Of a DNA stretch of 64,000 bases, positions 24,265-32,797 are shown in pieces. The translations under genes and the position numbers were made by a program. Numbering within the stretch: the stretch's first letter is position 1; every line of letters starts with the position of its first letter. The notes beneath the pieces are model-generated. The model did no database searches and was not told the DNA's origin. It worked only from the letters and a program-made list of their open reading frames with translations. Location: the NCBI RefSeq assembly GCF_001064145.1, contig NZ_JVOJ01000029.1, positions 42,111 through 106,110 of the forward strand, read 5' to 3'. The DNA is from Sanguibacter keddieii. GTDB taxonomy: Bacteria; Actinomycetota; Actinomycetes; Actinomycetales; Actinomycetaceae.

Positions 24265-27200
24265 TCGAGGAGCCCGCGCAGGTCCGCGTCGCTGAGCCGA
24301 GCGCCCGTCCCGGTCCCGTTCATCACCGAGGAAATGAGCTGGCGCTTGCGATCCTGGAGCTCCACAACCTTCGCTTCGATCGTATCCGTCGCGACCATTC
24401 GATAGACGTTGACTTTCTTCGTCTGACCGATGCGGTGCGCGCGATCAATTGCTTGCTCCTCAGCAGCGGGATTCCACCAGGGATCCATGACGTAGACGTA
24501 GTCCGCTTCGGTGAGGGTCAATCCGGAGCCGCCGGCCTTCAGGGAGATAAGGAAAACCTGGGCCTGACCCGAGCGGAACTGTTCGATGACCTTAGCGCGA
24601 GCGCGTGTGGACCCGTCTAGCTGCACGACGGATATTCCACGGCGCTCAAGCATGTGTCGGATACGCTCCAGGAACGAGGTGAACTGGCTAAACACCAGCG
24701 CCTGATGTCCCAGTGGCACGATTTCATCGAGGCGATCGGCCAGGTACTCGACTTTTGCCGACCCCACGTGCGCATACGATTCTTCGACAAGAGCCGGATC
24801 GAGCGCTAGCTGGCGCAGCCTCGTGATCGACGCGAGCACGCTCATCCGGTTCGCATCCACGTCGCGCAGCAGATCGAGAATCCGCGCACGCTCGCGCGCC
24901 AGGTACTGGTCGTAGATATGGCGGTGTTCCTTACCCAGATCGACGCGCACGATGTCGACGATCTTATCGGGCAGATCCGGAGCTACCTCCTCCTTCGTGC
25001 GACGCAGAACAAAGGGCGCAACATATGCCGTCAAGCGCCCGATCATTGCCGGATCCGTTCCGTTTTCAATCGGCCTGCGCACCTGCTGCTGGAACGTCTC
25101 CCACGGGGGCAGGAGGCCGGGGCACGTCAAGGACAGCAACGACCACAGGTCTCCCAGCGAGTTTTCGATGGGGGTACCGGACACCGCCAACTTCCAGGGT
25201 GACTCAAGATCACGAAGCGCGCGGTACGTCGCGGTGCGAGGGTTTTTCACTACCTGCGCTTCATCGATGACAACTCCGCCTAGGCGCACCTGGCTCCACT
25301 GCTCCACCTCCAGGCGGGCGAGCGTGTAGGAGGTGACGACGATATCCGCGTCGGCAACCTCTTGCGCAATCGTTGTGCCGCGGCGGGTTGCCGTTTCGGT
25401 CACTCCTCGTACACGCAGATGCGGCGTGAATTGTCGTGACTGTTCGATCCACACGCCGACGACGGAGGTCGGCGCAATGACCACAACAGGAGACGCGTCA
25501 CTCGCAGGTGTGTGCGCGCGCAATGCCGCCACCGCCGACAGGATCTGAACGGTCTTACCCAGGCCCATGTCGTCAGCCAGAATTCCGCCGATGCCACCGG
25601 ACAGGCGAGCCGTCAACCACGCGTGTCCGCGCCGCTGGTACGGGCGCAGGATCGAACTCAGCGACGGCACCGGCGCCAACCCCTTATCCGAGGAGCCGTC
25701 TCGCAGCGGAGCGATCCGTCTCCTCCACGCGTCGCTGATGCGTACGTGGTCGGATACGCTCGCAAATAGGTCGACGACACCGACCTGCATCGGCGTAAGC
25801 CTGACCCCTTCACCGTCCCATCCCGCGAGGGTGCGCGCTTCTTCCAAGAGAGTTGCCAACGATCGAATACGCTCACCGTCGAGGCGAACCCATGTTTCCT
25901 CGACCTCGACATAGTCCTGCCCGCCTGCGATCGCCTCGAGCGCGTCGCGCACGCTGATCGTCACGTGGCCGAGGCGCAGACGCACGTTGAGGTCGAACCA
26001 GTCGCGCTCGGCTGGATCAACACTCACATCGATGTCGAAGCCGTCTTCTCGCACGTCGATCGCACGCACATCATCCGCAACATCCCACACGAGGCCATCG
26101 ACACCTTCGGAATCGACAACCGTGTCCAAGAATGCGGGAACGCGCCACGGAGACAAGCTCCCCGTTGTCGGAGGTGCACTCCACAGGGCGGAGTCCAGCC
26201 CGTGTCCCCACGACTCGACGCGACCCACTATCTCGGCCACGGCCTCGTCGCCCAGGCAGTGGGCCACCGGAGTGCGCGAGCGCGACTCACCCTGGCAATA
26301 CTCGGCCCACCAGCGCACCACGACCGATTCCCCGTCGCGACGCACCGTGCCCACAAGGGACACGTCCGGGCGAGCCTGCGCGTCAAAACTCCCATCGGAG
26401 GACGCCATCGAAAAACGCCTGAGGAGGGCGGGCAGCCACGTGCCACGAAACTGTGCGACATCGTCAACAGGAATGTGCAGGCCGCGGTCGAGAGGAAAGC
26501 CATCGAGTGTTCCCAGCCCCTCGATGCGCGCGATCGTGAGCCCTCCATCCAGCAAGAGCACGCTTGCATCGCGGTCGATACGCGGCCTTGTGATCACATC
26601 TTCTCCGTTGCACGCGACAACCCTGACGTCAAGGCCGTCAGAACCTGAGCGCACATCAATGTCCGCGTCCCACGTCGCGTGCGAGAGCACCACCTTCTCA
26701 TCGGCGTCTGGCGAGGCGTAGAGCTCAACCCCAGCCCGCACGAGGCGCGACAGCCACGCGTAGGCATGCTCGCCCAGCGAGCTGAGCGTCACCTCCGTGC
26801 GCGAGTGCCACGAACGCGATTCACGCGACAGACGGTAGCCCTCGCGCATGAGAGAAACATGCGTCGGATCCAAGCCATCCGTCACAGACGCCCACTGGGT
26901 CGCCGTCAGATCGAGCCACGAGGCTCGCTTCGTCGTCCACCCCGATGAGGAGCTACGCCGCAGAGGGATAAGAGATGGCTCGACGCCGGGATCATGCGCG
27001 TCAACGACGAGGGCCAACGGCTCGCCCAGGCGGTCGCGGTCGGAGCCCAGCATCTGTTCGAGGACACGGCTCCACTCAGGCACCGAGCGCTGCTTGTCGC
27101 GGGCATCTTCGCGTCCGACGATGAGCGTCGCGACCGTATGCGAACAGTCACTGCGCAACGGGCATGCACACGTGAGGGAGGGACGCACAGCGCCCTGCGC

Positions 27201-27392
27201 GACGCGCACGCGATAGGTCAGCCCAGCTTCCTTCACGCGCGCCTCGGCCAGCTCACCATCCTCGCTCCAGGAAAATTCCCGCACCGCGCCACCGCGCGCC
27301 AAACGCAGGCCGTTCGCCCACGCCGCCGGACCAACGAGGGCCATCATGTCGTCATCCGACAGTGAGGCCAGCGTGTGCGACAGAGATACCAT
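24261..27392 (-). CDS. SNF2-family helicase with SWIM zinc finger
   Basis: A 1043-residue SWI2/SNF2 ATPase of the HepA/RapA-like type. The N-terminal SWIM finger is CACPLRSDCSH (Cys75, Cys77, Cys83, His85). The helicase core has GGILADDMGLGKTVQIL (motif I), VIDEAQVVKN (motif II), LVFSQFTSFLERI and QAIDRAHRIGQTKKV (motif VI). Such proteins remodel protein-DNA or RNA polymerase complexes. The ATG is preceded by TAGACT-GAAAGG, both -10 box and ribosome site. It lies between the two mutasome loci but has no LexA box. Confidence 0.93.
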   Translation of the reverse strand: MVSLSHTLASLSDDDMMALVGPAAWANGLRLARGGAVREFSWSEDGELAEARVKEAGLTYRVRVAQGAVRPSLTCACPLRSDCSHTVATLIVGREDARDKQRSVPEWSRVLEQMLGSDRDRLGEPLALVVDAHDPGVEPSLIPLRRSSSSGWTTKRASWLDLTATQWASVTDGLDPTHVSLMREGYRLSRESRSWHSRTEVTLSSLGEHAYAWLSRLVRAGVELYASPDADEKVVLSHATWDADIDVRSGSDGLDVRVVACNGEDVITRPRIDRDASVLLLDGGLTIARIEGLGTLDGFPLDRGLHIPVDDVAQFRGTWLPALLRRFSMASSDGSFDAQARPDVSLVGTVRRDGESVVVRWWAEYCQGESRSRTPVAHCLGDEAVAEIVGRVESWGHGLDSALWSAPPTTGSLSPWRVPAFLDTVVDSEGVDGLVWDVADDVRAIDVREDGFDIDVSVDPAERDWFDLNVRLRLGHVTISVRDALEAIAGGQDYVEVEETWVRLDGERIRSLATLLEEARTLAGWDGEGVRLTPMQVGVVDLFASVSDHVRISDAWRRRIAPLRDGSSDKGLAPVPSLSSILRPYQRRGHAWLTARLSGGIGGILADDMGLGKTVQILSAVAALRAHTPASDASPVVVIAPTSVVGVWIEQSRQFTPHLRVRGVTETATRRGTTIAQEVADADIVVTSYTLARLEVEQWSQVRLGGVVIDEAQVVKNPRTATYRALRDLESPWKLAVSGTPIENSLGDLWSLLSLTCPGLLPPWETFQQQVRRPIENGTDPAMIGRLTAYVAPFVLRRTKEEVAPDLPDKIVDIVRVDLGKEHRHIYDQYLARERARILDLLRDVDANRMSVLASITRLRQLALDPALVEESYAHVGSAKVEYLADRLDEIVPLGHQALVFSQFTSFLERIRHMLERRGISVVQLDGSTRARAKVIEQFRSGQAQVFLISLKAGGSGLTLTEADYVYVMDPWWNPAAEEQAIDRAHRIGQTKKVNVYRMVATDTIEAKVVELQDRKRQLISSVMNGTGTGARLSDADLRGLLD

Positions 27393-27398
27393 CCTTTC

Positions 27399-27404
27399 AG
27401 TCTA
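27399..27404 (-). promoter_or_regulatory. -10 box of the SNF2 helicase gene
   Basis: Minus strand TAGACT, then GAAAGG, then ATG at 27392 (6-nt gap). Confidence 0.45.
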
Positions 27405-27431
27405 CGGCACCCACCCATCCCCGGCACCGGC

Positions 27432-28994
27432 TCACTGGGCCAGCCCCTCGATCGCCCACTCCCCCTCCTTCCAGACGAGGAGAACGTCCCGTCCATCCTC
27501 AAGCAGAGCCCTCATATAGGCCCGAGGCCGCTCCTGCGCCCACCAGCGCCCTCCCACCGGCCATGGCCCTTCCACGCGCGCGATAGCCGCGCGGCGCCCC
27601 CTCCCCGACACGGATTGCGAGGCCTCACGCCCGCTCACGAGGTAGGCGGGCTCAGCGCTCAAAGCCCCCCGATGGTCCACACGCACATCATCAAAGGCGC
27701 CCGATGCGCCAACGATCCTCACGCGTACAGGCTCGTCAAAGAGCGTCGCTGGGGGCTGAGCGATGCGCCCGTCCCACGCCCCCTCGCGCGGACGAAGGAG
27801 AGGCTCACTGCCCCATCTGGCCATCACAACACGGCTGCGCGGATCATATCCACCCTGCACCCGTGGCATCAGGAGAGCATCTGGCCCCGCCATGCCCTGG
27901 ATGCGCACGACGCTGCGCGAGACATCGCGCTCGCGGTCTGACCGCCCCCACAACGCCGATGCACTGCGCCCTACCCGCGGGTCACATGCGGTCACGCGTA
28001 TACAGGTCACTGCGCCGCTGGGCCCTTCGACGCCCGAAGTCCACCCCGCGAGCGTCCACCGAACGCGCAGAGCAACGTCATCGGACGCACACACGTCGCA
28101 TCCGCTCCACGTGCGAGTGCGCTCACCGCCCCCACCATCCTCCACATCAATGCGCAGCGTCTGCGAGACGAGTCCGCCCTGCCCCAGCCTTTGAGACAGG
28201 TCTCGTGCGATGCGCCCAATGGGCACCATCATCGTATCGATGGATTCTCCACCCACATCAATGGTGCACTCCATCGTGATGTCTGGTTGAATGCGCCCAG
28301 CTAGCGTGATGGCGCTGTCGCCTCCAGAGGCGAGATTCCAGAGCACGTCACCGACGTCACCGAAGCGCTCGCACACACGGCCTCGCCCCAGCGCCAGAAA
28401 ATCCGCGCACGTGTGGACACCCAGTCCTGTCAATAGCTCAATGGCGTCAGCTGCTCTGTGAGTCATCGCGACAGGAACGGCCCACAGGGCACGATGTAAC
28501 GGGATGCGCCCCAGGAATGATCGGCTTTCTCCTGCAGGAACAATGCGTCCCTCGCGCGCCGCCTCCAGGGATGCGACCGGACCATCGGCAATACCAACAA
28601 AACACTCAACGCCGACGGCTTCTTCAATCGCCGACACGAGAGCCAAGGCGGCACCCTCCTCACTCCCGTGCCAACGGGCGGGGCCGCGCGCCCGACACCT
28701 GGCCACCCCGGGGCGCACGCACTCCACCCCGGCCGCCACTGAATCGAAAGCATCGACAACGGCGCCAAACGCTCTGGCCTCACGATCGGGATCGCGAGGC
28801 AAACAGACGAGATCGGGACACACGTACGTCGCCTCTCGTATGCTCATGCCGCTCCTGACTCCGGCGCGCCGAGCAGCGCCGCTGGCGACCTCGACGCGTT
28901 CGCTATGCACGACGGCCCCAGCTCCACCCGGCGGCAGATCGACCACGAGGCAGTGGACAGGCCAATCGGGCACCCACACCACCATGTCACGCAC
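27432..28994 (-). CDS. imuB: ImuB, inactive Y-family polymerase-like mutasome subunit
   Basis: A 520-residue DinP/UmuC-related protein that bridges DnaE2, ImuA' and the beta clamp in mutagenic repair. The palm start is VVWVPDWPVHCLVVD instead of the DMDAFFAxVE of active polymerases, so the catalytic acids are missing, as in known ImuB proteins. The helix-hairpin-helix part includes LLTGLGVHTCADFLALGRGRVCERFG. QPPATLF near residue 420 may be the clamp-binding motif. The GTG start at 28994 abuts the imuA stop (TAGGTG); ATG 28985 is an alternative. Confidence 0.9.
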   Translation of the reverse strand: MRDMVVWVPDWPVHCLVVDLPPGGAGAVVHSERVEVASGAARRAGVRSGMSIREATYVCPDLVCLPRDPDREARAFGAVVDAFDSVAAGVECVRPGVARCRARGPARWHGSEEGAALALVSAIEEAVGVECFVGIADGPVASLEAAREGRIVPAGESRSFLGRIPLHRALWAVPVAMTHRAADAIELLTGLGVHTCADFLALGRGRVCERFGDVGDVLWNLASGGDSAITLAGRIQPDITMECTIDVGGESIDTMMVPIGRIARDLSQRLGQGGLVSQTLRIDVEDGGGGERTRTWSGCDVCASDDVALRVRWTLAGWTSGVEGPSGAVTCIRVTACDPRVGRSASALWGRSDRERDVSRSVVRIQGMAGPDALLMPRVQGGYDPRSRVVMARWGSEPLLRPREGAWDGRIAQPPATLFDEPVRVRIVGASGAFDDVRVDHRGALSAEPAYLVSGREASQSVSGRGRRAAIARVEGPWPVGGRWWAQERPRAYMRALLEDGRDVLLVWKEGEWAIEGLAQ

Positions 28995-29477
28995 CTAGAC
29001 CACCAGCCGCATCCGTTGACGCACCCCATCGCGAGAGAGTCCCGGCCAAGGACGTAGTGTCACGATGGTGCGTCCCATCGATCGGGCCCGAGCGGCCAGG
29101 GTCCTCTGTTGCACACTGGATAGTTCAGGAACGTCGAGGCAGACAACATCACATGCCTCTATCAGAAGGGAACACAGATCCCCCACCTGGTAATCTTTCC
29201 CTGCGTTTAACACCAGAACACGGTCGAGGTCCATCCCCTGCTGCGAGGCCCATTCCCAGCCGATATTCCCCACTCCACACACGCCGATCCATCCCTCGGA
29301 GGGGCACACGTCGATCAGTAATCGGATGAGCTCGGCTCTGCCAGACGGCCCCAGAAGCACAGGAGAAGTACCCGTCTGCGTATGCTCGACATCGTCACGC
29401 GCGCGCAGTCCAACAGCCTGTTCGGCACGGTTCAACACGTCGCGCGCCGCCAGCAATCGCGCGTGCGCATCGGTCAC
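28995..29477 (-). CDS. imuA: ImuA'-type mutasome protein
   Basis: A 160-residue RecA-fold-like protein that acts with ImuB and DnaE2. It matches ImuA' in pattern, with EGWIGVCGVGNIGWEWASQQGMDLDRVLVL and EACDVVCLDVPELSSVQQRTLAARARSMGRTIV, and has no clear Walker A. It is shorter than the about 200 residues of the mycobacterial protein. GTG 29477 is chosen because a GGGAGGGGGG ribosome site precedes it and the longer start overlaps the LexA box. It is first in an operon with imuB. Confidence 0.85.
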   Translation of the reverse strand: MTDAHARLLAARDVLNRAEQAVGLRARDDVEHTQTGTSPVLLGPSGRAELIRLLIDVCPSEGWIGVCGVGNIGWEWASQQGMDLDRVLVLNAGKDYQVGDLCSLLIEACDVVCLDVPELSSVQQRTLAARARSMGRTIVTLRPWPGLSRDGVRQRMRLVV

Positions 29478-29496
29478 GATTCCCCCCTCCCAACAA

Positions 29497-29512
29497 TAGA
29501 ACATGTGTTCGA
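29497..29512. promoter_or_regulatory. LexA operator (SOS box) upstream of imuA-imuB
   Basis: TAGAACATGTGTTCGA, one base different from the dnaE2 box, with palindromic flanks GAAC/GTTC. It lies 20 nt before the imuA GTG and covers a likely -10 (TATTGT on the minus strand). The divergent PEBP gene is 95 nt away. Confidence 0.9.
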
Positions 29513-29607
29513 TAGTGGAAGTGTAGAACCCTGCTCACACATCTGCGTCCCGAACGCCGATCGCGCGCGAATAGGTCACAATGGGAACACCAAGAAAAGG
29601 AGCACGC

Positions 29608-30135
29608 ATGAACATCGACCAGCGCCCCCTTGCCACCAGCCCCTACGAAGGCCTGAACGTTCCCACGTTCACACTGTCGTCGAGCGTTCTCACCGACGGC
29701 GCACCAATGCCCGAGTCGGCGACCGCCGAGGCCGGATCCCTTTCCCCGGACCTCACATGGCATGGCTTCCCCGAGGGCACGGCGAGCTTCATGCTGACCT
29801 GCTTTGACCCGGACGCCCCGATCCCCTCGGGCTGGTGGCACTGGGCGATTCTTGACATCCCGTCCTCCATGACCCACCTGGAGGCGGGCGCTGGAGCATC
29901 CGACCTCATGCTGGATGGTCCAGCGTTCCACTTGCGCGGCGATGCGGGTGAGGCCTCCTACTTCGGAGCCGCTCCCCCCGCCGGCGACCGCCCCCACCGC
30001 TACGTATTCACGGTGCACGCCCTCGATACGGATTCGCTGGGGCTCGACGACGACGCGACCCCAGCCATGGCCTCGTTCGCGGCGCTCGAGCACACGATCG
30101 CACGCGCCTCCCTGACCGTGACCCACCAGGCCTGA
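29608..30135 (+). CDS. YbhB/YbcL-family PEBP-like protein
   Basis: A 175-residue phosphatidylethanolamine-binding-protein-fold protein of the bacterial YbhB/YbcL (Raf kinase inhibitor-like) family. The signature is SPDLTWHGFPEGTASFMLTCFDPDAP, then GWWHWAILDIP with the ligand-pocket His, and later PPAGDRPHRYVFTVHAL. No signal peptide is present, so it is cytoplasmic. The biological ligand of bacterial members is unknown. An AAAGGAG ribosome site precedes the ATG at 29608. Confidence 0.92.
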   Translation: MNIDQRPLATSPYEGLNVPTFTLSSSVLTDGAPMPESATAEAGSLSPDLTWHGFPEGTASFMLTCFDPDAPIPSGWWHWAILDIPSSMTHLEAGAGASDLMLDGPAFHLRGDAGEASYFGAAPPAGDRPHRYVFTVHALDTDSLGLDDDATPAMASFAALEHTIARASLTVTHQA

Positions 30136-30140
30136 AGACC

Positions 30141-30602
30141 ATGCTGCACATTATTTTTTGGGAGCCGGAAATCCCCGGCAATACGGGAGCCGCTATTCGT
30201 CTATCCGCATGCACCGGATCGATGCTGCACCTCGTCAAACCGCTAGGATTCGACATGGATGACGCGAAGCTTCGCCGCGCAGGCCTGGACTACCACGACC
30301 TCGCGCACGTCAGGGTGCACGATTCTCTCGACGAGGCACTCGCCGAGGTTCCGGGACGCATCTGGGCACTCACGGGTCACGCGACCACCATGTACGCCGA
30401 CATCTCCTACGCCGATGGGGACGGTCTCCTCTTTGGCCGTGAGTCAGTTGGACTCTCCGAGGAAGCGATGAATCACCCTCGCGTCGAGGATCGCGTGCGC
30501 ATCCAGATGGTCGACGGGGTGCGTTCCCTCAACTTGGCCAACTCCGCATCGATCGTCTTGTACGAGGCCTGGCACCAGCTGGGTTTCCCGAACGGCATCT
30601 AA
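30141..30602 (+). CDS. trmL: tRNA (cytidine/uridine-34 2'-O)-methyltransferase TrmL
   Basis: A 153-residue SPOUT methyltransferase that methylates the ribose at the wobble base of certain leucine tRNAs. It starts MLHIIFWEPEIPGNTGAAIRLSACTG with the conserved E-IPGNTG motif. The trefoil-knot SAM site is LLFGRESVGLS, RIQMVDGVRSLNLANSASIVLYE. The length is exactly that of the family. It follows the PEBP gene by 5 nt, so the two probably share a transcript. Confidence 0.94.
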   Translation: MLHIIFWEPEIPGNTGAAIRLSACTGSMLHLVKPLGFDMDDAKLRRAGLDYHDLAHVRVHDSLDEALAEVPGRIWALTGHATTMYADISYADGDGLLFGRESVGLSEEAMNHPRVEDRVRIQMVDGVRSLNLANSASIVLYEAWHQLGFPNGI

Positions 30603-30625
30603 CCCGACGACAGATATGCAACGAA

Positions 30626-30659
30626 CGAGGCCCGGGTCGGATCACTCCTCCGGGCCTCG
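30626..30659. terminator. Hairpin terminator between trmL and membrane-protein gene
   Basis: 10-bp stem CGAGGCCCGG/CCGGGCCTCG with a 14-nt loop, between convergent genes. There is no T-tract. Confidence 0.7.
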
Positions 30660-30692
30660 CTTGCTACGTATGTCGTTCGTTCAAGCAGTGGG

Positions 30693-31184
30693 TCAGTGTG
30701 CCCTCCACGGGGTGGACGGACGTTCGACCTGCTCTGCGAGCGAAACAATCCTGCGCGGGTTCGACCGCCACATCCAGACCAAGCCGATGATCGACACGAT
30801 GAGAGGCAGGTAGTAGAAATCGACGCCAAAGCCAGTCCACGCTGAGCGCGCCGAATTCAGCTCATCCAAGCCGAGCGACGCGACCCACAAAATGATGGGA
30901 ATGGCGATCGACAGAGAGATCGTCACCCAGCCAACCAGGCGCATGCGTCGCCCGTTATGGGTGAGCGCCGTGGCCGCGATGAGGTAGTCGATACCCGCGA
31001 GCAGCGCGACGATGCGCGGACCCCAGGGTTGTCCCTGTGCTTGAAAAAGATCGAGGACAGCCGTCACGAGAATCCAGGCTCCGAGAAGCCAAAACAAAGC
31101 GATGATAATGCGGCCAAGTCCAAACGACGGTGGGCGCTGATCGCGCGCGCCGACGGCCTCGTTCGTCGTGTCATGTCCGTGCAC
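30693..31184 (-). CDS. Four-helix membrane protein of unknown function
   Basis: About 163 residues from GTG 31184. After a hydrophilic N-terminus there are four predicted transmembrane helices (IIIALFWLLGAWILVTAVL; IVALLAGIDYLIAATAL; VGWVTISLSIAIPIILWVA; FYYLPLIVSIIGLVWMW) and a short basic tail. I do not recognise a family. The start is chosen because TAGGAT ends 7 nt before this GTG; longer in-frame starts at 31220 and 31283 would take the box into the coding part. It is monocistronic. Confidence 0.7.
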   Translation of the reverse strand: MHGHDTTNEAVGARDQRPPSFGLGRIIIALFWLLGAWILVTAVLDLFQAQGQPWGPRIVALLAGIDYLIAATALTHNGRRMRLVGWVTISLSIAIPIILWVASLGLDELNSARSAWTGFGVDFYYLPLIVSIIGLVWMWRSNPRRIVSLAEQVERPSTPWRAH

Positions 31185-31191
31185 ATGTCTG

Positions 31192-31197
31192 ATCCTA
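31192..31197 (-). promoter_or_regulatory. -10 box of a probable leaderless promoter (membrane protein)
   Basis: Minus strand TAGGAT, then 7 nt, then GTG at 31184. Confidence 0.4.
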
Positions 31198-31396
31198 CCG
31201 ACAGCACTGTCGCGACGCATCGCATGAGGGATGAGCACTACGCGCGGCCGTGTCGTGTGGCCTGAAGCACCGCGATGGAACACCGAGCTTCAGGACAGCA
31301 TTGCACAAACGTGGGACAATAGGCCTATAAGGACCGTGAGGCCCGCCATGAAAACAATCATCTGAGCTTCGGCTCATCAGCGAGGAGTTTTAAACC

Positions 31397-32770
31397 TTGA
31401 GCGAATCGACCTACGACATCGTCATTCTGGGTGCGGGTTCCGGCGGCTACGCGACCGCCCTGCGCGCTGCGCAGCTGGGCATGAAGGTCGCCCTTATCGA
31501 CGGCGATAAGGTGGGCGGCACCTGTCTGCACCGCGGCTGTATCCCCACGAAGGCGTACCTGCACGCTGCAGAGACGGCCGAGGCTGTTCGCGAGTCGTCC
31601 AAGTTCGGCGTTTCCTCCACCTTCAACGGCATCGACATGGCTCAGGTGGGCAAGTACCGCGACTCGGTTATTTCCGGTCTGTACAAGGGCCTGCAGGGCC
31701 TGCTCAAGTCGCGCAACGTTGAGGTTATCTCCGGCTGGGGCCGCCTCGCCGACGCGAACACCATTGAGGTGAACGGCGAGCGCATCACCGGCCGCAACAT
31801 CGTTCTGGCGACCGGCTCTTACTCGCGCTCGATCCCCGGCCTCGACATCGGCGGCCGCGTAATCTCCTCCGACCAGGCCCTCCAGATGGACTGGGTTCCC
31901 TCCTCCGCCGTGATTCTCGGCGGCGGCGTTATCGGCCTCGAGTTCGCATCCGTGTGGCGCAGCTTCGGTGCCGAGGTCACGATTATCGAGGCGCTGCCCC
32001 ACCTCGCCAACAATGAGGACGAGGCCATTTCCAAGCAGCTCGAGCGTGCCTACCGTAAGCGCGGCATCAAGTTCCACACGAACACCCGCTTCGCCTCGGC
32101 TACGCAGAACGAGCAGGGCGTGCACGTGAGCACCGAAGACGGTAAGGCATTCGACGCTGATGTCCTTCTGGTCGCCGTCGGCCGTGGCCCCGTCACCGAG
32201 GGCCTGGGCTACGAGCAGGCCGGCATCACGCTGGATCGCGGCTTCGTCATCACCAACGATCGCCTGCACACCGGCGTCGGTAACATCTACGCGGTGGGCG
32301 ACATCGTTCCCGGCCTTCAGCTGGCACACCGCGGCTTCATGCAGGGCATCTTCGTCGCCGAGGAGATCGCCGGCCTGAACCCGACCATGCAGGCTGACAT
32401 CAATATCCCGCGCGTGACCTTCTGCGAGCCGGAAATCGCTTCAGTCGGCATGACCGAGAAGCAGGCGCGCGAAAAGTTTGGAGACCAGGTGCGTACCGTC
32501 GAGTACAACCTCGCTGGCAATGGAAAGTCGTCTATCCTGGCCACATCGGGCATCATCAAGCTGGTCTCGGTTGAGGGCGGTCCGATCGTGGGCTTCCACG
32601 GCATCGGCGCGCGCATCGGCGAACAGATTGGTGAGGGCGAGCTCATGGTGAACTGGGAGGCGTACCCCTCCGACGTCGCTTCCCTGATCCACGCACACCC
32701 CAGCCAGAACGAGTCGCTCGGCGAAGCGGCTATGGCGCTGGCAGGTAAGCCGCTCCACGTCCACAACTGA
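31397..32770 (+). CDS. lpd: Dihydrolipoyl dehydrogenase (E3)
   Basis: Reoxidises dihydrolipoamide on E2 with NAD+, in 2-oxoacid dehydrogenase complexes. 457 residues: FAD motif VILGAGSGGYATALRAA, redox disulfide Cys43-Cys48 in GGTCLHRGCIPTK, NAD motif VILGGGVIGLEFASVW, and the C-terminal catalytic HAHPSQNESLGEA with His and Glu. The start is a TTG at 31397 behind a GAGGAG ribosome site, with no better start. A weak promoter (TTGCAC at 31303 and TATAAG) may lie in the 212-nt upstream gap. It is in an operon with the E2 gene 27 nt downstream. Confidence 0.95.
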   Translation: MSESTYDIVILGAGSGGYATALRAAQLGMKVALIDGDKVGGTCLHRGCIPTKAYLHAAETAEAVRESSKFGVSSTFNGIDMAQVGKYRDSVISGLYKGLQGLLKSRNVEVISGWGRLADANTIEVNGERITGRNIVLATGSYSRSIPGLDIGGRVISSDQALQMDWVPSSAVILGGGVIGLEFASVWRSFGAEVTIIEALPHLANNEDEAISKQLERAYRKRGIKFHTNTRFASATQNEQGVHVSTEDGKAFDADVLLVAVGRGPVTEGLGYEQAGITLDRGFVITNDRLHTGVGNIYAVGDIVPGLQLAHRGFMQGIFVAEEIAGLNPTMQADINIPRVTFCEPEIASVGMTEKQAREKFGDQVRTVEYNLAGNGKSSILATSGIIKLVSVEGGPIVGFHGIGARIGEQIGEGELMVNWEAYPSDVASLIHAHPSQNESLGEAAMALAGKPLHVHN

Positions 32771-32797
32771 CCGAAATTTTTTAATAGGAGAACACAC

